From contig CP053716.1 of assembly GCA_013201155.1 (NCBI GenBank), positions 434,001-498,000 of the forward strand: a DNA stretch of 64,000 bases, read 5' to 3'. Source of the stretch: Berryella wangjianweii (GTDB lineage: Bacteria; Actinomycetota; Coriobacteriia; Coriobacteriales; Eggerthellaceae). The position numbers and the translations under genes were made by a program. Under the pieces are notes generated by a model that was not told where the DNA came from, searched no databases, and saw nothing but the letters and a program-made list of their open reading frames with translations. Of the stretch, positions 44,649 through 54,532 are shown in pieces (the first letter of the stretch is position 1; each line of letters begins with the position of its first letter).

Positions 44649-46112
44649 ATGGGACAACAGCTGGAGGGGACGCCTGCGGGGCCTTCTGAAGCCGTGCGGG
44701 CACTGGAGAGGGGGCTGCGCGGACCCGCCTTCAAGTACGTGGGCTTCACGCTGCTGATGTCGTGGCACTACGTACTGTGGTTCGAGCCGCATATGTTCGG
44801 CACCACCCCGCTGCTTGACGACAGCGTCACGGTGGCGTGGCTGGTGAACCTCGGATCCACCGTGATGTGGCTGCTCGCGATCGCCTTCGCGCTGGGACGA
44901 CGGCGCCATCTGTCCGACCTGCGCGGCATAGCCGTGGTCGCCGGCGCTCTGACCTCCGTGCTCACATGCGTGCTGTGCCTGGCACCGCAATCGTTCGAAA
45001 CGCCTGCGATCGCCTGGGGAATCACGTTTCTGCTGGGAGCGACCGAAGCCGTGATGTGGATCTGCTGGGGCGAGCGCTGCGCCGCCACCGGCGCCAACTT
45101 CTCGCTGCATCACATCGGGGTCACCTTCGGCGCCACGCTGGTAATCACCGTGGGCATCGCCTGGGTTCTGCCCCCCGTGGCGACCACGCTGTTCGCCGCC
45201 GCGCTGCCGCTGGCCTCCGTCGGGCTGCTGACCCTGATGCGCCGCGACGGGGCCGACACGTACCCGGTGCTGCTGCCGCGCAGCATCGCCCAAGACGGGC
45301 TGCGCAACATCGTGTCGGTCAGCGCCATCGCCTTCGTGGCAAGCGTGGCCTGCTATTTTCTGGTGGCGATCATCCCCTGGGAGACGCTTCCCACCGCCGA
45401 AGGCACCTTCACCCTGGGAATCGCCTGCGGCGGGGCCATCATCCTGGGGTTCGGCTGCATCAGCGTGGCCAGCAAGGGACGGGCGAACATCTTCACGATG
45501 ATTCCCTGGTTCCTGATGGTGCTGATCGCGGCGTACTCGTTCTTCCTGTCTGACCCGGTGATGCACGAGGCCGCCTTCATCATGGCCACCGGCGTGTCAT
45601 CGCTGTTCGAGGTGCTGCTGATCATGTACTTCGGCATCATGACCGCCAAGGGCTACGTGACGCCGGCGGTGGCCTTCGCCTTCTCGGCCGGATTCGCGCG
45701 GGCGGGAATCGCCGTGGGAAACACCTGGGCGTCCGCCTACGAGCTGATGCCGGCGGTGGCCGAGGCCATCACGCCCGAAACCAGCCTGATGTTCATCTGC
45801 CTGATCGCGGCCCTGCTGATTCCGCTGGTGAAGCGCGAGTACGCCATCGTGGCGCTGACCAGCGAGCCGCCCACCAAAGACGAGGTCGACCGCATATGCG
45901 AGGCCACCTCGGAGGAGTTCGGGCTGTCGGCGCGCGAAAGCGAGATCCTGGGCCTGATCGCACGCGGGCACACCGCGACCAGCATCTCCGAGAAGCTGGT
46001 GATCTCGCCCTACACGGTGAACACCCACGTGCGCCACATCTACGAGAAGATGCAGATCCACAAGCGCAGCGAGCTGCTGAACTACCTGAACGGCCAGCGC
46101 AGCGACTTCTGA
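44649..46112 (+). CDS. LuxR-type regulator with about 12 membrane helices
   Basis: A 487-residue protein whose first 400 residues form about 12 membrane segments in an MFS-like layout. It ends with a LuxR helix-turn-helix at about 420-482 (LSARESEILGLIARGHTATSISEKL, YTVNTHVRHIYEKMQ). The transport-like part probably senses a small molecule at the membrane. It faces the MFS gene at 43057 and is the only regulator in the cai-like island, so I infer it replaces CaiF. GGACGG lies before ATG 44649. The family is frequent in Eggerthellaceae; its ligands are mostly unknown. Confidence 0.88.
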   Translation: MGQQLEGTPAGPSEAVRALERGLRGPAFKYVGFTLLMSWHYVLWFEPHMFGTTPLLDDSVTVAWLVNLGSTVMWLLAIAFALGRRRHLSDLRGIAVVAGALTSVLTCVLCLAPQSFETPAIAWGITFLLGATEAVMWICWGERCAATGANFSLHHIGVTFGATLVITVGIAWVLPPVATTLFAAALPLASVGLLTLMRRDGADTYPVLLPRSIAQDGLRNIVSVSAIAFVASVACYFLVAIIPWETLPTAEGTFTLGIACGGAIILGFGCISVASKGRANIFTMIPWFLMVLIAAYSFFLSDPVMHEAAFIMATGVSSLFEVLLIMYFGIMTAKGYVTPAVAFAFSAGFARAGIAVGNTWASAYELMPAVAEAITPETSLMFICLIAALLIPLVKREYAIVALTSEPPTKDEVDRICEATSEEFGLSARESEILGLIARGHTATSISEKLVISPYTVNTHVRHIYEKMQIHKRSELLNYLNGQRSDF

Positions 46113-46230
46113 TGCGCTGCCTGCGCCTGCCGCGCGCCCGCATCTTGCGGATGCCCGCACCTGCAGCCGGCGCCTGAGCCTGTGACGGGATCCGCCGCAC
46201 GCCTGCGTCTGCGCCCGCGCCTGACGGGGC

Positions 46231-47187
46231 CTACCACACCACCAGGGCCAGAAGGGGAATCGTCACCAAAGCCAGCACGGTGGTGATGAAGGTTCCCTGC
46301 GACATGGCGCGCACGTCGCCGTCGTACATGAGCGCCATCATGATGCCCATCGAGGCCACGGGCATGCCCGAGCTGACCACGATCACGCCCAGGATCAGAG
46401 GGTCGTCGATCGCAAGGCGCAGCACCGCCCACAGGATCAGAGGCACGCCCAGCAGGCGCATCAGCGCCGTGGCGTAGGGCAGCGCGTGCCCCAGCATGTC
46501 GCGCGGGTTCATGGTGGCCAGCGTCGAGCCGATGATCAGCATCGAGGCAGGCACCGTCATCTGGCCGATGTAGCCCAGCGTGCTCCCCACCAGCCCGCCC
46601 TTGTCCGTAACGCCCAAGGCGGCCAGCAGCAGCGCGGCCACGCAGGCGACCATGACGGGGTTCATAAGGTCGCGGGCCACCCTGCGCGCACGACGGCGCA
46701 GCGACTTCGGCGCCTGCGCGGCTCCCGCGCGCTTCACCATGGCCGCGCCGCAGGTGAACACGAACAGGTTGAAGGGGATGTTCACGATCACGCCGTAGAA
46801 CACGGCCTGGGGCCCGAAGACGGCGCCCAGCACCGGAAGGCCCACGAAGCTGGTGTTGCCGAAGGCCAGCATGAACGAGTGAGCTCCGCTGGCGGCGGGC
46901 GCAAGCGAGGGAACCAGCCGTGGCAGGCCGAATGCCAGGACCATCATCAGCACATACGCCAGCATGCTGAAGCCCAGGATGGTCGCGATGTCGCCGAAGG
47001 GCGGCAGATGGTCGGCATTCAGCACCGATGCCAGCATGAGGGCCGGCAGCGAGAAGTTCACCACCAGGCGCGAGAGCATGGTGTCGAAGGCGGGATTCAT
47101 GAAGTCGAGTCGCCGGGCCACGACGCCCGTCACCGCCAGCAGCGTGAGAACCGTCATCTGAAACGCTGCGTGCTGGAATATGTCCAT
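46231..47187 (-). CDS. AEC (auxin efflux carrier) family transporter
   Basis: A 318-residue membrane protein with about 10 helices in two repeats of five. It shows the AEC-type NTSFVGLPVLGAVFG stretch near residue 92 and MTVPASMLIIGSTLA near 200, with a basic cytoplasmic loop (KSLRRRARRVARD) in the middle. Relatives carry malate, lactate or other organic anions. GGGAG lies about 11 bases before ATG 47187. It converges on the LuxR gene. Whether it belongs to the cai-like island or is a separate gene is open. Confidence 0.8.
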   Translation of the reverse strand: MDIFQHAAFQMTVLTLLAVTGVVARRLDFMNPAFDTMLSRLVVNFSLPALMLASVLNADHLPPFGDIATILGFSMLAYVLMMVLAFGLPRLVPSLAPAASGAHSFMLAFGNTSFVGLPVLGAVFGPQAVFYGVIVNIPFNLFVFTCGAAMVKRAGAAQAPKSLRRRARRVARDLMNPVMVACVAALLLAALGVTDKGGLVGSTLGYIGQMTVPASMLIIGSTLATMNPRDMLGHALPYATALMRLLGVPLILWAVLRLAIDDPLILGVIVVSSGMPVASMGIMMALMYDGDVRAMSQGTFITTVLALVTIPLLALVVW

Positions 47188-47216
47188 GAACCCGTGCTCT
47201 CCCCCGCTCTCGACGC

Positions 47217-47256
47217 AAAAGAGGAGACACGCTCGAACGCAGGCGTGTCTCCTCTT
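47217..47256 (-). terminator. Terminator of the ilv-leu operon
   Basis: GAGGAGACACGC and GCGTGTCTCCTC form a perfect 12-bp stem with a 10-base loop. On the minus strand it is followed by TTTTGCG. It starts 66 bases after the leuA stop and lies upstream of the AEC gene start. Confidence 0.85.
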
Positions 47257-47321
47257 CTGACGATACACCCTCGACCGGCGCGCGCAACCACGCACCTGCA
47301 CCGACTGCCGTGGCTACAGAA

Positions 47322-48866
47322 CTACTCCACGGAGCCCGCCCGAGCGTCCATGCGCTCGCACAGCAGGCGGTTGAGGGCGTTCACGTAGGCCTTGGCCGAC
47401 GACACGATGATGTCGCCGTCGGCTCCCCTGCCCGCGAACACACGGCCGCCGGGTCCCGCCACGCGCACCGTCACCTCGCCCAAAGCGGCCAGCCCGCGCG
47501 TGACCGACTGCACGGCGAACTCGGTCAGCTCGCCCTCCACGCGCACGATCTGCCCGATGGCCTTGAACACGGCGTCGATCGGGCCCACGCCCACCTCGCA
47601 CACCGTCGTCTCGATGCCGTTCACGTCGCGCAGCGTCACCGTGGCCGTGGGCGTAAGGGGGTATCCGCTCGACACCTGCACGCTGACGATGGAGTACAGG
47701 GCCGACGCCTCGCGCTCGCTTTCGCCCACCAGGCTCTCCAGGTCCTCGTCGAACACCTCCTTCTTCTTGTCGGCCAGATCGAGGAAGGCGCGGTAGATCT
47801 TGTCAAGCTCGCTTTCACCCAGCTCGTAGCCCAGCTCTACCAGGCGGTGCTTCAGCGCCGCGTGCCCGCTGCGCGCCGTGAGGATGATCTGCGACTGCCC
47901 GGCGCCCACCTCGGCAGGGTCGATGATCTCGTAGGTGGAGCGCTGCTTCAGCACGCCGTCCTGATGGATGCCCGAGGAATGCGCGAAGGCGTTGGCGCCC
48001 ACGATGGCCTTGTTGGCCTGCACGCCCATGCCCGTGATCGACGACACCAGGCGGCTTGCCTTCACGAACTCGCGCGGATTCACATCGGTGTGCGCGTCCA
48101 GCTCGTCGGCATGCATGCGAATGGCCATCACCACCTCCTCCATGGCCGTGTTGCCCGCGCGCTCGCCCAGGCCGTTGATCGTGCACTCGATCTGCGTGGC
48201 GCCGGCGCGCACGCCAGCCAGAGCCAGGGCCGTGGCCATGCCCAGGTCGTTGTGGCAGTGCACCGAGATGTCCACGTTCTCGACGCCCCTCACGTTGTCG
48301 TGCAGGTACTTGATGCGCGAGGCATAGTGGTCGGGCAGCGAGTAGCCGGTGGTATCGGGAATGTTCACCACCGTGGCCCCGGCGTCCACCACGGCCTGAA
48401 TCACGCGCACCAGGAAGTCGAAATCGGAGCGACCGGCATCCTCGGCGTAGAACTCCACGTCCTCCACGAAGCGCTTGGCGTACGACACGCAGTCAACCGC
48501 GCGGGCGACCACCTCGTCCTCGGTCATGCGCAGCTTGTCGCGCATATGCGAGGGCGACACGCCGATGCCGGTGTGGATGCGAGGCCGGCTGGCATAGCGC
48601 AGGGCGTCGGCGGCCGCGTCGATGTCCTTGTGCACCGCGCGGGTAAGGGCGCACACCGTGGCCCGATCGCCGGCCAGCTCGGCCACGCGCCGCACGCTCT
48701 CGAAGTCGCCGGGGCTCGATATCGGGAACCCCGCCTCGATCACGTCCACGTTCAGGCGAAGCAGCTGACGGGCCACGAGCAGCTTCTCATCGGTGTTCAT
48801 GGAGGCGCCCGGCGACTGCTCGCCGTCGCGCAGGGTGGTATCGAAGATCTTCACCTTGCGAGTCAT
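47322..48866 (-). CDS. leuA: 2-isopropylmalate synthase
   Basis: First enzyme of leucine synthesis: acetyl-CoA plus 2-oxoisovalerate to 2-isopropylmalate. The 514-residue protein starts [20 protein letters not shown] and has the metal-binding HCHNDLGMA near residue 207 and NGLGERAGN near 235. The C-terminal LeuA regulatory domain (about 395-510) normally binds leucine for feedback inhibition. It is the last gene of ilvD-ilvB-ilvH-ilvC-leuA, after a 108-base gap that contains the GCCCGCGCGC/GCGCGCGGGC hairpin at 48908-48930. leuB, leuC and leuD are not in the window. Confidence 0.95.
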   Translation of the reverse strand: MTRKVKIFDTTLRDGEQSPGASMNTDEKLLVARQLLRLNVDVIEAGFPISSPGDFESVRRVAELAGDRATVCALTRAVHKDIDAAADALRYASRPRIHTGIGVSPSHMRDKLRMTEDEVVARAVDCVSYAKRFVEDVEFYAEDAGRSDFDFLVRVIQAVVDAGATVVNIPDTTGYSLPDHYASRIKYLHDNVRGVENVDISVHCHNDLGMATALALAGVRAGATQIECTINGLGERAGNTAMEEVVMAIRMHADELDAHTDVNPREFVKASRLVSSITGMGVQANKAIVGANAFAHSSGIHQDGVLKQRSTYEIIDPAEVGAGQSQIILTARSGHAALKHRLVELGYELGESELDKIYRAFLDLADKKKEVFDEDLESLVGESEREASALYSIVSVQVSSGYPLTPTATVTLRDVNGIETTVCEVGVGPIDAVFKAIGQIVRVEGELTEFAVQSVTRGLAALGEVTVRVAGPGGRVFAGRGADGDIIVSSAKAYVNALNRLLCERMDARAGSVE

Positions 48867-48907
48867 GCGGTCTTCCTTTCAGAATCAGCGGGTGACGAAC
48901 GCGGCGC

Positions 48908-48930
48908 GCCCGCGCGCATTGCGCGCGGGC
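48908..48930 (-). other. Perfect GC hairpin between ilvC and leuA
   Basis: GCCCGCGCGC-ATT-GCGCGCGGGC, a 10-bp perfect stem with no U-tract, inside the operon. It may lower leuA expression or protect the upstream mRNA. It is unlikely to be a full terminator because leuA has no other clear promoter. Confidence 0.5.
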
Positions 48931-48974
48931 CCATCCGACGCGGTGTCGCGGCCGCGCCGGCAACGCCGGTGACG

Positions 48975-49970
48975 CTACTTGCCGATCCAGGAGAACATCG
49001 AGCGGATGCGCTCCCCCGTCTCCTCGATCGGATGGGTGTTGATGGCCGCGCGCTGCTCGAGCAGGCGCTTGTGCCCGTTCTGGCAGTCAGCCACGAACTC
49101 GCGGGCGAACTCGCCGTTCTGGATGCGCTCCAGGATCAGACGCATGGCCGCCCGACTCTCCTCGTTGATCACCTGGGGGCCGGCGTAGTACTCGCCGTAC
49201 TCGGCGGTGTTGCTGATCGAGTAGTTCATGAAGTGGATGCCGCTCTCGTACATGAGGTCAACGATCATCTTCATCTCGTGGTAGCACTCGAAGTACGCCA
49301 GCTCGGGAGGATAGCCCGCCTCGGTCAGCGTCTCGAAGCCGGCCTTCACCAGCTCCACCAGACCGCCGCACAGCACCGCCTGCTCTCCGAACAGGTCCTC
49401 CTCCGTCTCCTGCGCGAAGGTGGCCTTGATGATGCCCGAGCGGGCGCCGCCCACGCCCCAGCAGTACGACAGCGCGATGTCCCACGCGTCGCCCGTGGCG
49501 TCCTGATGCACGCAGGCCAGGTCGGGCACGCCGGAGCCCTCCACGAACTGGCGCCGCACGATGTGGCCGGGGCCCTTGGGGGCGATCATGATCACGTTCA
49601 CGTCCTCAGGGGCCTTGATGTAGCCGTAATGCACGTTGAAGCCGTGGGCGAAGGCCAGGGTGTCTCCCGCCTTCAGGTGCGGAGCGATCTGCTGCTCGTA
49701 CACGGCGGGCTGAACCTCGTCGGGGACGAGGATCATGATCACGTCGGCCTCCTCGGCCGCCTGGTCCACCGACATCACGTTCAGGCCGGCCTCGCGGGCG
49801 GCCTGAGCCGAATCCGAGTCCTCGCGCACGCCCACGCGCACGTCGCAGCCTGAATCAACCAGGTTCAGGGCATGGGCATGGCCCTGCGAGCCATAGCCGA
49901 TGACGGCCACCTTCCTGCCCTTGATCACCTCGGGGTTGCAATCCTGCTCGTAGTAGATGGTAACGGCCAT
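48975..49970 (-). CDS. ilvC: Ketol-acid reductoisomerase
   Basis: Isomerises and reduces acetolactate or acetohydroxybutyrate in valine and isoleucine synthesis. The 331-residue, class I (short) enzyme has the dinucleotide motif [17 protein letters not shown] near residue 20, [15 protein letters not shown] near 130, and the metal-binding block with [14 protein letters not shown] and [12 protein letters not shown] 49970 follows AAGGAGAGGATCAGC-like sequence, and the family N-terminus fits. It lies between ilvH and leuA. Confidence 0.95.
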   Translation of the reverse strand: MAVTIYYEQDCNPEVIKGRKVAVIGYGSQGHAHALNLVDSGCDVRVGVREDSDSAQAAREAGLNVMSVDQAAEEADVIMILVPDEVQPAVYEQQIAPHLKAGDTLAFAHGFNVHYGYIKAPEDVNVIMIAPKGPGHIVRRQFVEGSGVPDLACVHQDATGDAWDIALSYCWGVGGARSGIIKATFAQETEEDLFGEQAVLCGGLVELVKAGFETLTEAGYPPELAYFECYHEMKMIVDLMYESGIHFMNYSISNTAEYGEYYAGPQVINEESRAAMRLILERIQNGEFAREFVADCQNGHKRLLEQRAAINTHPIEETGERIRSMFSWIGK

Positions 49971-50027
49971 GCTGATCCTCTCCTTCGTTGGGTCTTCTCT
50001 GCCGAACAACGCGCTTGCGCGAAGGTT

Positions 50028-50513
50028 CTAGACATCCTTGGGGCTGCGGGCCATGGCGATCTTGCCGGTGCGGGTGACCTCGCGCAGCCCGTAGGCGCGA
50101 AACAGGTCCTCCATGCCCTTGAGCTTGCGTTCGTCGCCGGTGGCCTCCACCGTCAGCGAACTGCGGCCCACATCCACGATATTCGCCCTGAACACATTGG
50201 CGATCTCGATCACCTCGCCGCGTCGCTCGGGCGGCGCGGCGACCTTGAACAGCACCAGCTCGCGCTCGATCGCGGCGTCGTTGGTGAGGTCTGCGATCTT
50301 GTGAACGCTGGTCAGCTTGTGAAGCTGCTTCGTCAGCTGCTCGTAGGCCACCGCGTTCGCGATAACGATGATCGTGACGCGCGACTTCGTGGGGTCCTCG
50401 GTGGGACCCACCGACAGCGACTCGATGTTGAAGCCGCGCCGCGACACCAGCCCCGTGACGCGCGACAGCACGCCCGGCTTGTTCTCTACCAGAATGGACA
50501 TCACGTGCTTCAT
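50028..50513 (-). CDS. ilvH: Acetolactate synthase small regulatory subunit
   Basis: A 161-residue regulatory subunit. It has an N-terminal ACT domain (MSILVENKPGVLSRVTGLVSRRGFNIESL) and a second ACT-like half ending near residue 155. It confers valine feedback inhibition on IlvB in characterised bacteria. Its ATG overlaps the ilvB stop by four bases (ATGA), so the two subunits are made in a coupled way. Confidence 0.95.
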   Translation of the reverse strand: MKHVMSILVENKPGVLSRVTGLVSRRGFNIESLSVGPTEDPTKSRVTIIVIANAVAYEQLTKQLHKLTSVHKIADLTNDAAIERELVLFKVAAPPERRGEVIEIANVFRANIVDVGRSSLTVEATGDERKLKGMEDLFRAYGLREVTRTGKIAMARSPKDV

Positions 50514-52387
50514 CGCTCATCGCCTCCTGCGCCGCTCACCTCGGGAGTGTCCTGAGGGCCCGTGCGCATGGGGCCCGCCTCGGTATCAATCGCGCCGGTC
50601 ACCTCGCCCAGGCCCTTGCCGGGCGCCACCATGGGAAACACGCTTTGGTCGCGTGGGATGCACAGATCAAGCAAATAGGGCCCCTCGGCTGCCAGCATGC
50701 GCTCGTAGGCCGCCGCCACCTCGTCAGGGTCGGTGACGCGCTCGGCCTGCCAGCCATAGGCGGCGGCCAGCTTCACGAAGTCGGGATTGTCGGCCAGCTC
50801 GGTGAACGAGTAGCGGCGATGGTAGAACAGCTTCTGCCACTGACGCACCATGCCCAGGGCGCGGTTGTCCATGATCAGCACCTTCACCGGAATGCCCCCG
50901 ATGGCCGCCGTGGCCATCTCCTGGCTGTTCATCTGGAACGACCCATCGCCGGCAATGCACACCACCGTCTTGTCGGGGCACGCCACCTGCGCGCCGATCG
51001 CTGCGGGGAAGCCGAAGCCCATGGTGCCCGCGCCGCCCGAGCTGAGGAAGCTGCGAGGACGGCCGGAGTCGATGAACTGGGCGGCCCACATCTGGTGCTG
51101 ACCCACCTCGGTGACCACGATGGTGCGGTCGTGGTCGAGCATGGCCGAAAGCTGCTGCAGGGCCACCTCGGGCACGATCTGGTCGCCGTTCTCGCCGATG
51201 CGGCGGTCGTACAGCGGATAGCGGGTGCGCCAGGCATCCACCTGGGCCAGCCAGGCGGCGGTGTCGGGAGTCTTCCCCGACTTCGCGAACGCCTCGATCA
51301 GGCTGGCGAACACGGTCTTCAGGTCGCCGACCACGGGGATGCGCGGCTCGCGGATCTTGCCGATCTCGGCCGGGTCGATGTCGATGTGGATCAGCTCGGC
51401 GTCGGGGGCGAACCGCGACAGGTTGCCCGTCACCCGGTCGGAGAACCGCGCCCCTGCGGCGATGATCAGGTCGCAGTGGTTCAGCGTGAGGTTCGCGTAC
51501 TTCGAGCCGTGCATGCCCACCATGCCCAGATTCAGCGGGTCGTCGGCGGGCAGGATTCCCTTGCTCATAAGCGTGGTGACCACAGGAACCCGCAGCATGC
51601 CGGCCAGCCGGGCCACCTCGTCGGAGGCCTCGGACCAGATCGCGCCGCCGCCCACGTAGAACACCGGGCGCTTGGCCTGCGCGATGCGCTCGGCCGCCGC
51701 GCGCACCTGCTTGGCGTTGCCGCGGTAGGTGGGACGATACGACGGGATGTTCACATCGTCGGGGTACTCGAACACCACCTCCTCCATGGCGATGTCGGAG
51801 GGAATGTCGATCAGCACGGGGCCAGGTCGGCCGGTCTTGGCGATGTGGAAGGCCTCGCGGAAGGTGACGGCCAGGTCGTCCACCGATTGCAGCAGGTAGC
51901 TGTGCTTCACCACGGGCATGGTGATACCCACGATGTCCGACTCCTGGAAGGCATCGGTGCCGATCACGGCGCGGGGCACCTGACCCGTGATCACCACCAG
52001 GGGCACCGAGTCCATGTAGGCGGTGGCGATGCCCGTCACCGCATTGGTGGCGCCGGGGCCGCTGGTCACCAGCACCACGCCCACGTTGCCCGTGGCGCGC
52101 GCATAGCCGTCGGCGGCATGGACCGCCGCCTGCTCGTGACGCGTCAGCACGTGCTCGATCATCTGGGAATCGTACAGCGCGTCGTAGATGCGGATGACGG
52201 CGCCGCCCGGGTAGCCGAACAGCACGTCCACGCCCTCGGCCTCCAGCGATGCGATCACCGCCTGGGCGCCCGTCATGGTGGCACCCTGCTTGGGGTTCCC
52301 GCTGCCCAGACCCCGCGGTGCGCCGGCACGGGCCACGGTCAGCGACGGCGAGGCGTTCGCCGCCGGGGTTCTCGCTTGGGTCGTCAC
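50510..52387 (-). CDS. ilvB: Acetolactate synthase large catalytic subunit
   Basis: ThDP-dependent enzyme condensing pyruvate with pyruvate or 2-oxobutanoate. The 625-residue protein has a disordered N-terminus of about 38 residues, then [23 protein letters not shown]. The catalytic Glu lies in [18 protein letters not shown] near residue 85, and the ThDP-binding stretch [16 protein letters not shown] lies near 480. The start is GTG 52387, overlapping the ilvD stop as GTGA. The internal ATG at residue 38 is an alternative that would give a more usual length. Confidence 0.95.
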   Translation of the reverse strand: MTTQARTPAANASPSLTVARAGAPRGLGSGNPKQGATMTGAQAVIASLEAEGVDVLFGYPGGAVIRIYDALYDSQMIEHVLTRHEQAAVHAADGYARATGNVGVVLVTSGPGATNAVTGIATAYMDSVPLVVITGQVPRAVIGTDAFQESDIVGITMPVVKHSYLLQSVDDLAVTFREAFHIAKTGRPGPVLIDIPSDIAMEEVVFEYPDDVNIPSYRPTYRGNAKQVRAAAERIAQAKRPVFYVGGGAIWSEASDEVARLAGMLRVPVVTTLMSKGILPADDPLNLGMVGMHGSKYANLTLNHCDLIIAAGARFSDRVTGNLSRFAPDAELIHIDIDPAEIGKIREPRIPVVGDLKTVFASLIEAFAKSGKTPDTAAWLAQVDAWRTRYPLYDRRIGENGDQIVPEVALQQLSAMLDHDRTIVVTEVGQHQMWAAQFIDSGRPRSFLSSGGAGTMGFGFPAAIGAQVACPDKTVVCIAGDGSFQMNSQEMATAAIGGIPVKVLIMDNRALGMVRQWQKLFYHRRYSFTELADNPDFVKLAAAYGWQAERVTDPDEVAAAYERMLAAEGPYLLDLCIPRDQSVFPMVAPGKGLGEVTGAIDTEAGPMRTGPQDTPEVSGAGGDER

Positions 52388-54057
52388 GATACGAACGCTC
52401 CTTCATCTGCCGAGCTGACCAGCTTGGCGTACTTGGCCAGCACCCCATGGTCGTGCTTGGGCGCGGGCGGCACGAACGCCGCACGGCGGCGTGCGAGCTC
52501 GTCATCGGGCACGTTGAGGGCAAGGGCGCCGCCCTCGATGTCCACCGTGATCGAGTCGCCCTCCTCCACCAGGGCAATCGGTCCGCCCGCAGCGGCCTCG
52601 GGGCTGATGTGGCCGATGGCGGGGCCCTTCGTGGCACCCGAGAAGCGCCCGTCGGTAAGCAGGGCCACGCTGGTGGACAGGCCCATTCCCACGATCGACG
52701 AGGTGGGCGTCAGCATCTCGCGCATGCCGGGGCCGCCCTTGGGGCCCTCGTAGCGAATCACCACCACGTCGCCCGGGTTGATGCCGCCGGCATTGATGCA
52801 GGCGCAGGCGTCCTCCTCGCTGTCGAACACGCGCGCCGGGCCCGTGTGGGTGAACATCGCGGGGTCCACCGCCGACTTCTTCACGATGCCGCCCTGAGGC
52901 GCCAGATTGCCGTGGAGCACGCGCAGGGCGCCCACCGGCGAGAAGGGGTTCTCGGCCGTGCGGCACACTTCGCCGTCTGCCGACTTGGTGCAGGTTTCCA
53001 GGTAGCGATCGAGCGGGCCCATCACGGTAAGGGCGTCGTGGTCGAGCTTTCCCGCGCGGTTCAGCTCGTGCATCACCGCCGGCACGCCGCCCACCTCGTA
53101 CAGGTCGGACAAGGGGCGCGGGCCCGAGGGCTGCAGCTTCACCAGATGCGGCGTGTCGGCCGACACGCGATCCCAGTCGCTCATGGTGATGGGGTGGCCT
53201 GCCTGACGGGCGATCGCCGTAAGGTGCAGCACCGTGTTGGTGGAGCCGCCGAAGGCCATGTCGCATGCCATGGCGTTGCGGATGGCGGCCGGCGTGACGA
53301 TGTCGCGGATGCGGACGTTCCCGCGCAGCAGCTCCATCACCTTCATGCCCGCGTGCTTGGCGAGGCGAATGCGCTCGGAGTACACCGCGGGAATCGTGCC
53401 GTTGCCGGGAAGCGCCACGCCCAGGGCCTCGCACAGGCAGTTCATCGAGTTGGCCGTGAACATGCCCGAGCAGCTGCCGCAGGTGGGGCATGCCGTGTTC
53501 TCAAGGTAGTCGAGCAGGCCGGGCTCCATGCGCCCGGCCTGCACGGCGGCCGCGCCGTCGAACAGGGTGTTCAGGTCGGTCGTGGGGCCGCAGCCGCCGG
53601 GCTGCCTGCCCGCCAGCATGGCGCCGCCCGACACGAACACGGTGGGAATGTTGATTCGCAGCGCGCCCAGCAGCATGCCCGGAACGATCTTGTCGCAGTT
53701 GGGAATGCATACCATGGCGTCGAAGGCGTGGCCCTGAACGGCGCATTCCACCGAGTCGGCGATCACCTCGCGCGACACCAGCGAATAGTGCATGCCCTCG
53801 TGATTCATGGCGATGCCGTCGCACACGCCGATGGTGCTGATCTCGAAGGGAACGCCGCCTGCCATGTAGATGCCCGCCTTCACGGCATCGGCGATCTTGT
53901 CGAGGTTGTTGTGGCCGGGAATGATGTCGTTGCGCGAGTTCATCACCGCCACCAAGGGACGGCGCAGCTCCTCGTCGGTGACGCCGTCGGCCTTCAGCAG
54001 GCTGCGATGCGGCGCCCTCATCACGCCCTCGCGAATCTGAGCGCTTCTCAGTTCCAT
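52384..54057 (-). CDS. ilvD: Dihydroxy-acid dehydratase
   Basis: Iron-sulphur enzyme giving the 2-oxo acid precursors of valine and isoleucine. The 557-residue protein has the three cluster cysteine sites: [12 protein letters not shown] (about 116-125) and [18 protein letters not shown] (about 190), with [17 protein letters not shown] and TDGRFSG near the C-terminus. ATG 54057 has GGGAGG nine bases before it; the longer frame is leader RNA. It is the first gene of the operon, under the T-box leader. Confidence 0.95.
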   Translation of the reverse strand: MELRSAQIREGVMRAPHRSLLKADGVTDEELRRPLVAVMNSRNDIIPGHNNLDKIADAVKAGIYMAGGVPFEISTIGVCDGIAMNHEGMHYSLVSREVIADSVECAVQGHAFDAMVCIPNCDKIVPGMLLGALRINIPTVFVSGGAMLAGRQPGGCGPTTDLNTLFDGAAAVQAGRMEPGLLDYLENTACPTCGSCSGMFTANSMNCLCEALGVALPGNGTIPAVYSERIRLAKHAGMKVMELLRGNVRIRDIVTPAAIRNAMACDMAFGGSTNTVLHLTAIARQAGHPITMSDWDRVSADTPHLVKLQPSGPRPLSDLYEVGGVPAVMHELNRAGKLDHDALTVMGPLDRYLETCTKSADGEVCRTAENPFSPVGALRVLHGNLAPQGGIVKKSAVDPAMFTHTGPARVFDSEEDACACINAGGINPGDVVVIRYEGPKGGPGMREMLTPTSSIVGMGLSTSVALLTDGRFSGATKGPAIGHISPEAAAGGPIALVEEGDSITVDIEGGALALNVPDDELARRRAAFVPPAPKHDHGVLAKYAKLVSSADEGAFVS

Positions 54058-54103
54058 GTGGTGCGACCTCCCTCCTCTGCGCCCGGCTGTGCGTCCGGGC
54101 ATG

Positions 54104-54132
54104 AAAAAACCCGCGCCAGCAAGCTGTGCGGG
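54104..54132 (-). terminator. Intrinsic terminator of the ilvD leader
   Basis: On the minus strand CCCGC-a-CAG-cttg-CTG-gc-GCGGG followed by six T, 46 bases before the ilvD start. With the T-box elements upstream this is the conditional terminator. Confidence 0.85.
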
Positions 54133-54366
54133 ACCTCAGAGAGAGCGTATGCAACGATGCACCACGAGGGCTTCTCGCGTCGCTCAGACCGATAACGGGG
54201 TCGCCGGCTCAGCTTACTGGCCCCCAACCCAACGGCGGATGTTCCCCGCGTGGATCAAGGGCGTTCGGTTGAACTGCTCGGAGGGGTATTCGGAACGTTC
54301 ACCATCGGCTCGCAGCGACCGCCGACTCTCTTGAGATGAATTGGTTCGTACTGGCCTCGTCAACGC
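54104..54366 (-). promoter_or_regulatory. T-box riboswitch controlling ilvD-ilvB-ilvH-ilvC-leuA
   Basis: On the minus strand the leader shows T-box Stem I. GCGTT (54366-54362) pairs with AACGC (54265-54261). AGTA (54352-54349) faces GAA (54291-54289) in the specifier loop, with GAGG/CCTC and GAAC/GTTC on either side. The distal module GAGAG..GCGGTCGCTGCGAG (54330-54308) matches the conserved GAGAG..GGTTGCTGTGAA pattern. TGGT (54164-54161) is the likely acceptor-end bulge before the terminator. The specifier register is ambiguous: AATACC can be read as ATA (Ile), TAC (Tyr) or ACC (Thr). TATACT at 54394-54389 may be the -10 box. Confidence 0.8.
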
Positions 54367-54532
54367 ATTTCCAAAGAACGTGGTGCCAGTATACGACCGT
54401 CGCCTTGAAGCGGCGCTTGATTTCCGCGCCATCACACGCTCTTGACAAATCGACCGAAAAGGACAGATTCGCTGAATCGAGCGGTGGGCGCCGGGGAGTC
54501 GCACGGCGCACCCGCGCGGGGCGTCGGCGGCG

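Noticed and set aside
54127-54170. Short leader-peptide frame GTG GTG CAT CGT TGC ATA CGC TCT CTC TGA before ilvD (Val, Val, Ile, Leu codons)
   Set aside because: It is tempting as a classical branched-chain leader peptide, but it lacks a ribosome-binding site and a codon run. The T-box Stem I upstream explains the terminator better.
54385-54400. TGGCACCACG on the minus strand as the T-box 14-mer
   Set aside because: It resembles TGGNACCRCG but lies upstream of Stem I rather than next to the terminator, so it cannot be the antiterminator element.
54442-54470. TTGACA on the plus strand as a -35 box
   Set aside because: No -10 box follows at 16-18 bases, and no plus-strand gene lies downstream.
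54214-54504. Minus-strand 96-codon frame between aroQ-type gene and ilvD
   Set aside because: It coincides with the T-box leader RNA and shows no protein features.
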